A stretch of 64,000 nt of DNA from Cyanobacteria bacterium SZAS LIN-3 (GCA_018266215.1 JAFEAV010000002.1:141337-205336), one strand, 5' to 3'; counted from the first letter of the stretch, positions 25,487 through 34,474 are shown. Notes: generated by a model from the letters alone, not told the origin. Program-made: numbers and translations.

Positions 25487-26821
25487 GTGCCACAAGACGT
25501 AGATCTGCTTGTAGATTCCATTGGTGAGCTTTGCACCAGCGCCAGTGACGCCGGCCTGCTTAAGGGCGCGGAGTTGGGCCAGATCAGGCGTATAAAGAAT
25601 GCCGCCATTGCCGCCAGGGACGGTATCATCGTCGCCGTCGGTGAGTCGGCCGAGGTAGCGGCACAGGTGCGCGTCACTGATAAGACTGTGCGCCTGGACG
25701 CTCAGGGGCGTCTGGTCACTCCCGGGCTGGTGGATCCTCATACGCACTTGATTTTTGACGGTAATCGCTGCAACGAATTTTTGATGCGTTGCCAGGGCCG
25801 CAGCTATGCCGAAATTGCCGAAGCCGGTGGTGGCATCGTCGCCAGTATGCAAGCGACAAGAAGCGCCACCATGGATCGTTTGGTGGCACTTGGCCGCAAG
25901 CGGTTGGCGAAAATGCTGGCTAGCGGCACCACCAGTTGCGAAGTTAAAACCGGATATGGTCTGGATCTGGATTCTGAGCTGCGCATGCTGGCTGCCATTA
26001 TCGAACTGTCCGGCTCTCAACCGGTGGAGCTTGTCCCGACATTCATGCCAGCGCATGCGGTGCCCCCTAAAATGGATCGCAGCGACTACGTGAATAGCGT
26101 GATTAAAGATATGCTTCCGGCGGCATCAAAGATGGTGGCCGATTGGGGTGGAACAGCTTTCGCTGATGTCTTCTGCGATCGAGGCTATTTCACGCTTGAG
26201 GATACGACTGCCATCTTCGATCGGGCTCTTTCTCTGGGCTTCAAATTGAAGGTTCATTCGGATGAATTCGTCAATCTCGGTGCCACCACTCTTGCTATCA
26301 AGTATGGGGCGGCCAGTTGCGACCATTTGCTCAATGTTTCTGATGAGGAAATAGGGATGCTGGCTGCATCAAATACTGTCGCTGTGCTGCTTCCAGGTAC
26401 ATCGTTCTTCCTCAACCTGGCTGAACATGCGCGTGCAAGAACGATGATCGATCAGGGCGTCGCCGTATCGCTCGGCTCGGATTTCAATCCCGGCTCCTGC
26501 CATATTTTTTCTTTGCCGCTTATCTGGGGGCTGGCCTGTCTGCACCTCAAAATGACCGCGGCTGAGGCTCTAAACGCTCATACGGTCAACGCTGCGTATG
26601 CCATCGGCCTGGGCGAAAAAGTCGGTCGTCTGTCGCCGGGCTATCAGGCGGATATCACCATATATGATGTTAGCTGCTTGGAAGAGATCCCTTATAACCT
26701 CGGCTTCAATCCTGTTAGCTCAGTGATCAAACGAGGAGTGGTGGTGCGGGCTCCAGAAGAGGCTTTTCAAAGTGATCTGCTCGATCGACGTGGTACCACC
26801 ACCGCACCACTAAAAAACTAG
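25487..26821 (+). CDS. hutI: Imidazolonepropionase
   Basis: 444 residues from GTG, with AGGGGAAG 6 bp upstream. Hydrolyses 4-imidazolone-5-propanoate to N-formimino-glutamate, step three of histidine breakdown. Amidohydrolase metal motif DPHTHLIFDGNR (H-x-H), substrate-site YAEIAEAGGGI, TTSCEVKTGYGLDLDSELRM, metal ligands in LKVHSDEFVNLG, and GSDFNPGS with the catalytic Asp. The N-terminus has about 20 extra residues before the fold. No hutH, hutU or hutG beside it. A TATAAT at 25452-25457 with a poor -35 (TTCAGC, 17 bp) may be its promoter. Confidence 0.95.
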   Translation: MPQDVDLLVDSIGELCTSASDAGLLKGAELGQIRRIKNAAIAARDGIIVAVGESAEVAAQVRVTDKTVRLDAQGRLVTPGLVDPHTHLIFDGNRCNEFLMRCQGRSYAEIAEAGGGIVASMQATRSATMDRLVALGRKRLAKMLASGTTSCEVKTGYGLDLDSELRMLAAIIELSGSQPVELVPTFMPAHAVPPKMDRSDYVNSVIKDMLPAASKMVADWGGTAFADVFCDRGYFTLEDTTAIFDRALSLGFKLKVHSDEFVNLGATTLAIKYGAASCDHLLNVSDEEIGMLAASNTVAVLLPGTSFFLNLAEHARARTMIDQGVAVSLGSDFNPGSCHIFSLPLIWGLACLHLKMTAAEALNAHTVNAAYAIGLGEKVGRLSPGYQADITIYDVSCLEEIPYNLGFNPVSSVIKRGVVVRAPEEAFQSDLLDRRGTTTAPLKN

Positions 26822-26869
26822 GGCTCGGCAAATTTTTCACTGCTCTCGATAAATTCTTACGATTTTCTA

Positions 26870-26897
26870 TTGCCTTATTAAAGGCTTTGGTTATAAT
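26870..26897 (+). promoter_or_regulatory. Sigma-70-type promoter before the small coiled-coil gene
   Basis: TTGCCT (26870-26875), 16-bp spacer, perfect TATAAT (26892-26897). The leader of about 110 bases contains AGAGCA ... TGCTCT, able to form a hairpin near 26954-26982, then GGAGG before the ATG at 27016. Confidence 0.6.
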
Positions 26898-27015
26898 TCT
26901 AATTGTGCCACCACTCCTGGGGGCCTGCGTATTTTATAAGTCGTCTCTCGTTAGAGCATTTGCACTGTAGTTGGTGCTCTGTCGCAGCGGGCTTCTTTTT
27001 GGAGGATAAGAGTTC

Positions 27016-27426
27016 ATGGCAGAGGCTAAGCGCGTACCCGACGAGCTTCCGGAATCAAACTTGGGTCTTGAGGGCTTTGACCAATTTTTTAGCGAGTTTG
27101 CGGCCGGACAGCAAGGTGCCACTGCAAATGGTGACCAATATATGCAGGTTCAGGTGGAGAAGCTCCTGGAGCGCTTTACTGAGCTGATGTCATTGAGCGT
27201 TGATCAAAGAGTTGAGACCGGCAAGATTGCCAACCAGCTGATTGAAAACCAGAGACAGCTTGTTGCCACTCAGCAGATATTGATCAAGCTGATGGAGCGC
27301 TCAATTGAGCTCACCCGTCACATTACTACCATCGAAGAAAAGCTGCCCACTCTTTACGAGTTGCCCCGCGTTGTTGAGAGCCTGCGTCAGAGACTGGCCG
27401 AGATCGAAGGCGTCGAAACCCATTAA
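27016..27426 (+). CDS. Small coiled-coil protein of unknown function
   Basis: 136 residues, preceded by a strong GGAGG. Residues 1-40 are polar and probably unstructured (FDQFFSEFAAGQQG); residues 45-130 form long amphipathic helices with heptad character (VEKLLERFTELMSLSV, QLVATQQILIKLMERSI, VVESLRQRLAEIEGV). No enzyme motif and no membrane segment. Possibly an oligomeric scaffold or adaptor. It sits alone behind its own promoter, between hutI and the histidine-rich protein. I do not recognise the family. Confidence 0.75.
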   Translation: MAEAKRVPDELPESNLGLEGFDQFFSEFAAGQQGATANGDQYMQVQVEKLLERFTELMSLSVDQRVETGKIANQLIENQRQLVATQQILIKLMERSIELTRHITTIEEKLPTLYELPRVVESLRQRLAEIEGVETH

Positions 27427-27496
27427 GGGCCTGCCTCCGCTCTCTTAAATCTATCCAAGCAAAGCTCGCTCGGCGGGTTGAATGGTGTTTTCACCA

Positions 27497-27524
27497 TTTA
27501 CATATATGTGAAAAGACATACAAT
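27497..27524 (+). promoter_or_regulatory. Promoter before the histidine-rich membrane protein, with overlapping inverted repeat
   Basis: TTTACA (27497-27502), 16-bp spacer, TACAAT (27519-27524). TTTTCAC (27488-27494) and GTGAAAA (27508-27514) form an inverted repeat across the -35 and spacer, and GGTG-TTTT-CACC is nested in its left arm. This is a plausible operator. Confidence 0.5.
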
Positions 27525-27565
27525 CTCAATCTACAGAGGCGTTTGATTGAGGTGTTCCGTTAGCT

Positions 27566-28708
27566 ATGAGCGGCGTTTTCATGGACGGCGGGAATCACGA
27601 TTCCGTGAGTCATGGTATTGACCATGGCGGTCACGACCATGGGGGCCACGATCACGGTCATCACGGCGTGCATCATGGCCATGGCCAGGGCGGCCACAGT
27701 CTCATTGCCCAGATTCTCGGTCTCGACCAGCAGGACCACGCTCACCTGGCGCATCACGGCGGGGAGGGCGGCGAAGGTCTGGCTCCTTCGCAGAGTGCTT
27801 CCTGGAATAGCGCTCTCCAGGGTCTGAAGCTGGAAAACCTCATGGCCGGCATCAATATCACGCCCAATTTCCTTCTGTTCATGCTTTTTGCCTCATTCGT
27901 CGGCTGGCTCGGCGTCGTCTATTGGATTCGCCATCACGAGCCTTTCGCCAACCAGGTGCTTGGTTCTTCGGCCGCTTATGCCCCGACCGCCGGACAGGAC
28001 AGAATACTCATCAATGGCGCTCGTCAGGCTCTGCCTCTCAAAACCGGCCCCAAGAGCGGTATGGTCTATTGCCCTCAGCCCGGTCAGAATACCGGGACGC
28101 CCCAGGTTCAGCCCCAACTCCAGCCCCAGCTCCAGGCTTCGGCGCCTGCACCGGCTGGGTCTCAAGTCAACAATTCTCTGTCGCAGGCCATGTCAGCCGC
28201 TTTCACCAGCGCCGCTCCGACAGCTCCGGTGCAGGCTCAGCCTCAGGAAATGAGCCAGATGGCCTCACCAATGAGCGAGATGGCAGCTCCGATGGCGTCA
28301 CCAATGGGTGGAATGAGTGGTTCGGCTCGACTCTTCAGCAGTCGCGGCGGAATGGGCGCCAATGCGCAGATGATGGGCCAGGTTATGGGTCAGCAAATGG
28401 GTGCGCCGTCGGGCGCGCGCCTTTACAGCAATCGCCGGGGCATGTTGGCTCAATCGCAAGCGGGTCCGCCTCCTCAGGCTGCAGCGCCAATGGCGCCGAT
28501 GGCTCCGGCCGCGCCGGTCGCCGATCCCAATGTCTGGAGTCTGGCTACCCAGGGTAATAATTCCTTTTCTTCCGATACGGCTCAGTTCAACAGCCAGTTT
28601 GGAGAACCTCTGACCAATACGGTCGCACCTCTGCCAAGCTTACCTGCCGGTGCCTATCCGGTTTCCACCTCGGGCGGTACTCGCCTGAAGCTGGTTACGG
28701 ACAAATAA
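27566..28708 (+). CDS. Histidine-rich single-pass membrane protein with low-complexity tail
   Basis: 380 residues. Residues 11-64 contain 17 histidines, mostly in H-G-H and H-D-H patterns (GGHDHGGHDHGHHG), a likely Zn/Ni/Cu/Co-binding tract. One membrane helix lies at about 101-121 (NFLLFMLFASFVGWLGVVYW). The long tail is P/Q/M/A-rich with a partial duplication (ARLFSSRGGM and ARLYSNRRGM) and ends in a short conserved-looking block (SGGTRLKLVTDK). No known domain. The His tract precedes the helix without a signal peptide, so it is probably cytoplasmic. Converges on the aldo/keto reductase with 6 bp between stops. Confidence 0.7.
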   Translation: MSGVFMDGGNHDSVSHGIDHGGHDHGGHDHGHHGVHHGHGQGGHSLIAQILGLDQQDHAHLAHHGGEGGEGLAPSQSASWNSALQGLKLENLMAGINITPNFLLFMLFASFVGWLGVVYWIRHHEPFANQVLGSSAAYAPTAGQDRILINGARQALPLKTGPKSGMVYCPQPGQNTGTPQVQPQLQPQLQASAPAPAGSQVNNSLSQAMSAAFTSAAPTAPVQAQPQEMSQMASPMSEMAAPMASPMGGMSGSARLFSSRGGMGANAQMMGQVMGQQMGAPSGARLYSNRRGMLAQSQAGPPPQAAAPMAPMAPAAPVADPNVWSLATQGNNSFSSDTAQFNSQFGEPLTNTVAPLPSLPAGAYPVSTSGGTRLKLVTDK

Positions 28709-28714
28709 AGCCGC

Positions 28715-29671
28715 TTACTGCGGTGGTTTGAAACCATTTGTTTGCAGCGTGTTGATCATTTGCAATTCAGCCATGGTGAGAGCGGGCTTCTTCGAGGCTG
28801 CCAGATTTTCTTCCACCTGGGCCACTGTCTTCATGCCGACAATGGTCGTGGATACGGCGCGGTCGGACAGGGCATATTGAATGGCCGCCTGTGCCAGTGA
28901 GCGCTGACTGCCTTTGTCGAGGAAGGCCAGTTTGCGGGCGGCTTCGGAGCGCGCCTGGATGTGCTCAATGGGCCAGTTTTTGCGGAAGTCGCCCGGCCCG
29001 AATTGCGGGTGGGACTCGTATTTCCCTGTAAGGAAGCCGTTCGCCAGAGGTTCGCGGGCGATGATGGCGCAGCCCTTCTCGTAAGCCGTGTGGAATAGCT
29101 GCTGCTCAGGGCGGAAGCTAAAAATGTTGTAAGTTACCTGCAGGCAGTCGGGCTTCCCTACATTTATAGCGGTCATTCCCTCGACCGGTGTAAATATAGA
29201 TACGCCCCAGGCTCGAATCTTACCTTCCTTCTTAAGCTCCACCAGCGGCTCGTATAGGTCTTCGCGGTTGAGCAGGCGCAGGGGCGGATTGTGCAACTGG
29301 TAAACGTCTATATAGTCGGTTTTAAGTCGGGCCAGACTTTTGTCCAGGGCAAATCTGATGTAGTCGCCGGTGAAAGTCTGGAAGCCGGCCCCCTGGTAGA
29401 AGTCCGCGCCTGCCTTGGCGGCCACAATGACCCGGTCGCGCTTACCTTTTATGGCCTTGCCAAGCAGCTCCTCACTGTGGCCCCGTCCGTAGACGTCGGC
29501 GGTATCGAAGAAATTCAGGCCCAGATCGATCGCTCTGTTAAGTGCATCGATTGACTCTTTATCGCTGGTCGGTCCGTAACTCTGGCCGAAGGCGTTACCA
29601 CCTATAGCCCAGCAGCCAAAGCCAATTTCAGACACTTTTATACCGGTATTGCCGAAATCTCGGTAATTCAT
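28715..29671 (-). CDS. Aldo/keto reductase
   Basis: 318 residues, a standard TIM-barrel NADPH-dependent oxidoreductase. Catalytic residues are in place: NFFDTADVYGRGHSEELLG (Asp and Tyr), VIVAAKAGADF (Lys) and DVYQLHNPPLRLL (His). The start RDFGNTGIKVSEIGFGCWAIGG and the late TTIVGMKTVAQVEENLAA (NADPH phosphate pocket region) are typical of the YdhF/IolS/Tas-like branch. Substrate unknown. It diverges from the flavoprotein gene across about 130 bp with no clear promoter on either side. Confidence 0.92.
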   Translation of the reverse strand: MNYRDFGNTGIKVSEIGFGCWAIGGNAFGQSYGPTSDKESIDALNRAIDLGLNFFDTADVYGRGHSEELLGKAIKGKRDRVIVAAKAGADFYQGAGFQTFTGDYIRFALDKSLARLKTDYIDVYQLHNPPLRLLNREDLYEPLVELKKEGKIRAWGVSIFTPVEGMTAINVGKPDCLQVTYNIFSFRPEQQLFHTAYEKGCAIIAREPLANGFLTGKYESHPQFGPGDFRKNWPIEHIQARSEAARKLAFLDKGSQRSLAQAAIQYALSDRAVSTTIVGMKTVAQVEENLAASKKPALTMAELQMINTLQTNGFKPPQ

Positions 29672-29799
29672 TCAATGCATTGCCCCTGATGCCGGGTGTT
29701 TCAGCTCCTTCATTATTCATGAATACCAAAGGACATTGCAACTTCGGTGTATTACAATTGCCGATGATTATCAGATAAGCTGGAGACTTGGATTCACTC

Positions 29800-30792
29800 A
29801 TGGATCTATTCGACATTACAATTATTGGTGGTGGCCCAACAGGACTGTTCGGCTCATTTTATGCGGGACTCAGGGGTCTCAAAGTCAAAGTTATTGACGT
29901 TCTCCCTGAGCTGGGTGGTCAATTGACTGCTCTCTATCCCGAAAAGTACGTTTACGACGTCGCCGGGCATCCGAAGATTTTGGCCAAGGATCTGGCAAAG
30001 AATCTGGCTACCCAGGCGCAGCTCTTCAAGCCGCAGATTTGTCTGGGTGAGAAAGTGCTCAATTTGACCAAGAATGGCGACGGCCACTGGCAAATTACGA
30101 CAGACACAACCGACGATCATCATTCTAAATCGGTTCTTCTGGCTCTGGGAGCCGGTGCCTGCGTTCCCAAGAAGCTGGACACCGACTATCCCAAGGAAGC
30201 TGAAGGCGAGAGCATCTTCTACGCCGTCAAAAACAAAGAAAAATTCCGCGGTAAGAATGTGTTGATCATCGGTGGCGGTGACTCTGCCGTTGACTGGGCC
30301 AATGAGTTTTCACTTCTGGCCAACAAGGTGACCTTGATTCACCGTCGTGATCAGTTCCGCGCTGTGCAGACTTCAGTCGAAGAGATGAAGCGCAACAAAG
30401 TGGACATCAAGACCTTCTACGAATTGAAAGAGATCAAGGCCAAGGGCGCCAATGTCGAAGAAGCAATAATCTTCGATAACCGCACCGGTAAAGAAGAGAA
30501 TCTGAAGATTGATGCCATCATTATCAATATCGGATTCGTCATCAACCTGGACTTCCTCAAGAGCTGGGGCCTGAAGATGGACGTTAACGCCATTTCGGTA
30601 AACGAAATGATGGAAACCAGTCTGCCGGGCGTTTATGCGGCCGGCGATATCGCTGCCCATCCCGCCAAGCTGAAGCTGATTGCGACGGGAGCTGCGGAAG
30701 CGGCTACAGCAGTAAACTTTGCTGTTACTTTCATCAATCCTTCGGCCAAGGCCTTCCCCGGTCACAGCTCCAACCTCAATCTCAGCATTTAA
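29800..30792 (+). CDS. Thioredoxin-reductase-like ferredoxin-NADP+ reductase
   Basis: About 330 residues from ATG 29800 (TTG 29788 is possible but crowds its own ribosome site). FAD-binding FDITIIGGGPTGLFGSFYAG and an NADP-binding VLIIGGGDSAVDWANEF show the two dinucleotide domains; there is no redox CxxC of thioredoxin reductase. PELGGQLTALYPEKYVYDVAGHP and the C-terminal PGVYAAGDIAAHPAKLKLIA match the type 2 FNR family (YumC/CT-FNR). Electrons move between ferredoxin or flavodoxin and NADPH. Followed by a strong terminator. Confidence 0.92.
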   Translation: MDLFDITIIGGGPTGLFGSFYAGLRGLKVKVIDVLPELGGQLTALYPEKYVYDVAGHPKILAKDLAKNLATQAQLFKPQICLGEKVLNLTKNGDGHWQITTDTTDDHHSKSVLLALGAGACVPKKLDTDYPKEAEGESIFYAVKNKEKFRGKNVLIIGGGDSAVDWANEFSLLANKVTLIHRRDQFRAVQTSVEEMKRNKVDIKTFYELKEIKAKGANVEEAIIFDNRTGKEENLKIDAIIINIGFVINLDFLKSWGLKMDVNAISVNEMMETSLPGVYAAGDIAAHPAKLKLIATGAAEAATAVNFAVTFINPSAKAFPGHSSNLNLSI

Positions 30793-30828
30793 GCCGAGAG
30801 CGAGAGAGAAGTCTCCTGAGAAAATTAC

Positions 30829-30862
30829 AAAAGCCCGCGAGCACAGTGCTTGCGGGCTTTTT
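30829..30862 (+). terminator. Rho-independent terminator after the ferredoxin-NADP reductase gene
   Basis: AAAGCCCGC and GCGGGCTTT form a GC-rich stem closed by a short loop and followed by TT; the A-run on the left could let it work on the other strand too. Confidence 0.85.
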
Positions 30863-30890
30863 CACAGGGGCAGGCTGAAGCGGAGATTGG

Positions 30891-30919
30891 TTGACGGTAC
30901 CATACAAATGTAGTATACT
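30891..30919 (+). promoter_or_regulatory. Near-consensus sigma-70 promoter for nrdJ
   Basis: TTGACG (30891-30896), exact 17-bp spacer, TATACT (30914-30919). The -10 lies inside the 10-bp palindrome TAGTATACTA (30911-30920), a possible repressor site. Predicted leader about 160 bases. Confidence 0.78.
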
Positions 30920-30966
30920 AAACCTACTGCCAAAAAATTCAACTACAACCACCGTTGGTACTTGCC

Positions 30967-31034
30967 GCAAAGGCGTCCTCGTCAGGACCGCTTTGCTTCA
31001 GTACTGCGAGTCATTGCCATGCTCTCCGGCAATG
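30967..31034 (+). promoter_or_regulatory. Structured 5' leader of nrdJ (two hairpins)
   Basis: Hairpin 1: GCAAAG...CTTTGC (30967-30996), continued by GTCCT/AGGAC around a CGTC loop with a small internal loop. Hairpin 2: CATTGCC/GGCAATG (31012-31034), 7 bp perfect. No B12-box is visible and no terminator or anti-terminator is clear, so I do not call it a riboswitch. Confidence 0.45.
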
Positions 31035-31084
31035 CCGTGTATTTTTGCGCAAAGTTGATAGGATGAAGTAGCGGAGGTCGCAAC

Positions 31085-33082
31085 ATGTTTTCGGAAAACG
31101 CATACAAAGTGCTGAACAAGCGGTATTTTCTGCGTGACGACGAAGGTCTCGTGAACGAAGACATCGACGGTTTGTTCAGTCGAGTCGCCGGCTGTGTTGC
31201 TGCCGTAGAGACGCGTTGGGGCCTGTCGTCGGAAGCCATCAGCAAACTGGCTGATACCTACAAACAGTTCATGATCTCGCAACAGTTCATGCCCAATTCG
31301 CCTACATTGATGAATGCCGGCAAAGAGCAGGGGCAGCTTTCGGCTTGTTTTGTTTTGCCTGTGCCCGATAACCTGGAGGGCATTTTTGAAACTTGCAAAA
31401 ACGCGGCCCTCATTCACAAGACTGGTGGTGGCACAGGCTTTTCCTTCTCGCGTATTCGCCCCCGCAATGATCGGGTTGCGCATTCAGTAGGCGTGGCTTC
31501 AGGCCCGGTAAGTTTTATGATGGTGTATGACGCCGCCACCGAAGCCATTCGTCAGGGTGGTACCAGGCGTGGTGCCAATATGGGTATGCTGCGCATTGAT
31601 CACCCGGACATAGAACACTTCATCAGCGCTAAGCGGGACACCAGTAAACTCAACAATTTCAACATCTCGGTTGCCGTCACCGACAAGTTTATGCAGGCCG
31701 TTAAAGACGACGCGGACTTCGATCTGGTGCATCCCAGTCGCCTGGTTGATGGTCAACCTGAAGTGATGAACACCGTTAGAGCCAGAGAGCTTTTTGATAC
31801 CATCGTTCAAAATGCGCATGCCACCGGGGAACCGGGCATGGTCTTTATCGATCGCATCAATCAAGCTGATCCGCTTGTTCTCACCCGTGATGCAAGCGGT
31901 CAGGTCATTTACGGTACCGAAGACATCGAGGCTACCAATCCTTGCGGAGAGCAGCCCCTTGGTCCCGGAGACGCCTGCAATCTTGGCTCCATCAACCTGG
32001 TGAAGTTCCTGACCGGTGCGGCTACCGATGGTTGCGGCTTTGCTGATTTTGACTGGCCGCGACTGGGCGAAGCTATCGAGCTTGCCGTGCGATTCCTTGA
32101 TGATGTGATTGACGCCAATCACTATCCGTTTGAGTTCATCAGACAAGCCACCTTGAACAATCGCAGGATTGGTCTTGGTTTGATGGGTTGGGCCGAAGCG
32201 CTTATCCTTATGGGCATCGCCTATGACAGTGAAGCGGCCATCGCCAAAGCTGATGAGCTGGGCGTTTTCTTTCAGGAGACAGCGCATCGGGCTTCTCGCG
32301 CTCTGGCGGCAGAGCGTGGCAATTTCCCCAACTGGCAATACTCGACCTGGGGCTCAAATGGAGTGCCCATGCGCAATGCAACGGTTACTACCATTGCGCC
32401 AACCGGCACGATTTCCATCATCGCCGGTACAAGCTCCGGCATAGAGCCGCTCTTCGCTATATCTTATCTGCGCCGGGTGCTGGGCGGCATGGAGCTTCTG
32501 GAAGTCAATCCGCTTTTTGAGCAGGTAGCGAAGGATCGAGGCTTCTACAGTGAAGAGCTGATGCGGGCAATAGCTTCACAGGGGACACTTAAGCATGTGC
32601 CGGGGGTGCCGGAGGATATCAGGGGCTTGTGGACCTGCGCCCACGATATCGACTATATATGGCATGTGCGCATGCAGGCTGCTTTCCAGAAACATATCGA
32701 CAATGCGGTTTCGAAGACCATAAATTTCCCTTATGAAGCCACGACCGGACAGGTTCGCGATGCCTATATGGCGGCCTGGGACCAGGGCCTCAAAGGCATC
32801 ACCGTTTATCGGGATCGCTCTCGATCTGGGCAGGTTCTCAATATTCAAAAGGCTGATGATTTGCCAAAAAAACATCGTTCTGCTGGCCGAGCGGGGACTG
32901 TGACTAGTCCCCAGACTCGTGGCGCCCTGGCCTTGGCGCTTTTGCCGGAGGCGATTGCGGAGGATTTGTCTATGCGGCGCATATGCGATGAGCTCTGTCC
33001 CCAGTGTGGCGCGAAGGCTGAGAGATTCCTCAAATTTGAGGCCTGTCGCAGGTGTCCTTCCTGCGGTTATACTAAGTGCTGA
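31085..33082 (+). CDS. nrdJ: Adenosylcobalamin-dependent ribonucleotide reductase (class II)
   Basis: 665 residues. Makes deoxyribonucleotides using coenzyme B12 to form the thiyl radical, without oxygen dependence. Barrel motifs: QFMPNSPTLMNAG, LSACFVLPVPD (redox Cys), GTGFSFSRIRPRND, GGTRRGANMGML, NPCGEQPLG near residue 284 (radical Cys and Glu), CNLGSINL (second redox Cys), and IAPTGTISIIAGTSSGIEP. The C-terminal tail is cysteine-rich (LCPQCGAK, CRRCPSCGYTKC), the dithiol/zinc part that re-reduces the site. No N-terminal ATP-cone is seen, so overall dATP control may be missing. GCGGAGG precedes the ATG; dCTP deaminase follows in 22 bp. Confidence 0.95.
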   Translation: MFSENAYKVLNKRYFLRDDEGLVNEDIDGLFSRVAGCVAAVETRWGLSSEAISKLADTYKQFMISQQFMPNSPTLMNAGKEQGQLSACFVLPVPDNLEGIFETCKNAALIHKTGGGTGFSFSRIRPRNDRVAHSVGVASGPVSFMMVYDAATEAIRQGGTRRGANMGMLRIDHPDIEHFISAKRDTSKLNNFNISVAVTDKFMQAVKDDADFDLVHPSRLVDGQPEVMNTVRARELFDTIVQNAHATGEPGMVFIDRINQADPLVLTRDASGQVIYGTEDIEATNPCGEQPLGPGDACNLGSINLVKFLTGAATDGCGFADFDWPRLGEAIELAVRFLDDVIDANHYPFEFIRQATLNNRRIGLGLMGWAEALILMGIAYDSEAAIAKADELGVFFQETAHRASRALAAERGNFPNWQYSTWGSNGVPMRNATVTTIAPTGTISIIAGTSSGIEPLFAISYLRRVLGGMELLEVNPLFEQVAKDRGFYSEELMRAIASQGTLKHVPGVPEDIRGLWTCAHDIDYIWHVRMQAAFQKHIDNAVSKTINFPYEATTGQVRDAYMAAWDQGLKGITVYRDRSRSGQVLNIQKADDLPKKHRSAGRAGTVTSPQTRGALALALLPEAIAEDLSMRRICDELCPQCGAKAERFLKFEACRRCPSCGYTKC

Positions 33083-33104
33083 TAATTGTTTGGAGCACAC
33101 GCCA

Positions 33105-33677
33105 ATGTCTATTCTGGTTGATCGCGAGATCCGGAGCGAAATCGCCGAAGGTAAGCTCATAATCCAACCTTATGAGGACAGGCTGATTCAGCCAAACTCT
33201 TATGACGTGAGATTGTCGGATAAGTTTTCCTGGCATGAAAAATCGGACGAAATAATCGATCCTTATGCATCACATACGGTGCTCGAGGGTGTGGTGCAGG
33301 CCACTCAAGATAGCGTCGTGCTCAAGCCTTACGAGTTTATTCTTGGCGCCACCCTGGAAGCCGTTTGCTTGCCCGACGACATCGTCGGACAGTTGACCGG
33401 TAAGTCATCGCTTGCCCGATTGGGTGTCATGGTGCACGTTACAGCTGGTTTTATCGATGCTGGTTTCAGTCATCCACCGGCGCAAATCACCCTGGAAATT
33501 CTCAACGTGGGCAACCGCCCGGTACGTCTCCATGCCGGCATGAGCATTGGTCAGATGGTCTTCACCCGCACGGCGCATTGCGATCTGCCTTATCACAAAA
33601 AGCCCGGGGCCAAATACAACGGCCAGCTGGCCGCCGCCCACAGTAAGTATTATCTCAATCCGCAGGCCGCGCTCTAA
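33105..33677 (+). CDS. dcd: dCTP deaminase
   Basis: 190 residues from ATG 33105 with TGGAG 9 bp upstream; the frame stays open upstream inside nrdJ but only this start gives the family N-terminus MSILVDREIRSEIAEGKLII. Motifs: IQPNSYDVRLSDKFSW, GKSSLARLGVMVHVTAGFID (active-site region), and QITLEILNVGNRPVRLHAGM. Deaminates dCTP to dUTP for dTTP synthesis; the bifunctional dCTP deaminase/dUTPase form cannot be excluded. Co-transcribed with nrdJ, giving a nucleotide-supply pair. Stops overlap by 4 bp with the TPR gene on the other strand. Confidence 0.95.
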   Translation: MSILVDREIRSEIAEGKLIIQPYEDRLIQPNSYDVRLSDKFSWHEKSDEIIDPYASHTVLEGVVQATQDSVVLKPYEFILGATLEAVCLPDDIVGQLTGKSSLARLGVMVHVTAGFIDAGFSHPPAQITLEILNVGNRPVRLHAGMSIGQMVFTRTAHCDLPYHKKPGAKYNGQLAAAHSKYYLNPQAAL

Positions 33678-34474
33678 TCGCAGACCTGGCGTCGTTGTTG
33701 AATCAGTCTCTGCATGCCGTTTGCAGTTTGCTTGCTCGGCTGCGGCACGGCGTTAACCTGCACCGAGAGTGTCTCCGCTTTGTTCAAGGAAGGGGGTAGA
33801 GCCACGTCCTGCAGGGTGATGTCTTCGTTTTGGCTGTAATAAGCGCGACCTCTTTTGCCCTGGGCTACGGGGAGCGGGGCCTTCATCAGGGCCTCCGCCG
33901 GCGGCCGGGCGCCGTCTGGAGCTAACTGTTCGTTTTCGGCGACGACATAGGCTTTATAGGTACCCGACTGTGTCCAGTTGGCGCTGGAATTGGCACCCTT
34001 CATCAGAGCGTCCATGTGTCTGGCTTCGGCCTGCCGATGAGTTTCTTTCAGCAGTCGAGCGTAATTGGCCATGACATTGAGCGTGTGCGGATGACTCTGG
34101 CCCAACAGTTTTGTTTGCATGGCCAGGGCTTTCTGGTATTCGGTCTCGGCCATGAAGAATTTTTTTTGATGATGATAGATAAGCCCCAGGTTGTTGGTAA
34201 AGACGCCCACATCGGGGTGTTCCGGACCAAACTTGCGCTCGTAGATCATTATTACGCGCTTGCATATGGGCTCTGCCTGAGGGAAGCGCTGCTGGCGAAA
34301 GATTACTTCGGCCAGACATTCCAGGGTCATGATCAGGCGCTGGTCGTCGGGTTCAAAGTGTTCGGCTATTTCCAGGGTGGAATAGAGCAGGGCTTCGGCC
34401 TGATCTATGCGGCCCTCGGCCATTGACTGCCTTACGGCGGCCCAGCATCCTTTCCATTTGTCATCGAGATTCAT
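33674..34474 (-). CDS. Kinesin-light-chain-type TPR protein
   Basis: 266 residues. Three to four tetratricopeptide units fill residues about 10-160: QAEALLYSTLEIAEHFEPDD, QAEPICKRVIMIYERKFGPE, HPDVGVFTNNLGLIYHHQKK and AETEYQKALAMQTKLLGQSH. The 42-residue unit with HP-x-T/V is the KLC-like type. The C-terminal 100 residues are low-complexity and basic with no domain. No signal peptide, so probably cytoplasmic; protein-protein interaction is the likely job. Monocistronic. Confidence 0.82.
   Translation of the reverse strand: MNLDDKWKGCWAAVRQSMAEGRIDQAEALLYSTLEIAEHFEPDDQRLIMTLECLAEVIFRQQRFPQAEPICKRVIMIYERKFGPEHPDVGVFTNNLGLIYHHQKKFFMAETEYQKALAMQTKLLGQSHPHTLNVMANYARLLKETHRQAEARHMDALMKGANSSANWTQSGTYKAYVVAENEQLAPDGARPPAEALMKAPLPVAQGKRGRAYYSQNEDITLQDVALPPSLNKAETLSVQVNAVPQPSKQTANGMQRLIQQRRQVCD

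Noticed and set aside
30920..31084. Cobalamin riboswitch before the B12-dependent reductase
   Set aside because: No B12-box-like sequence and no four-way junction could be drawn; only two simple hairpins are present.
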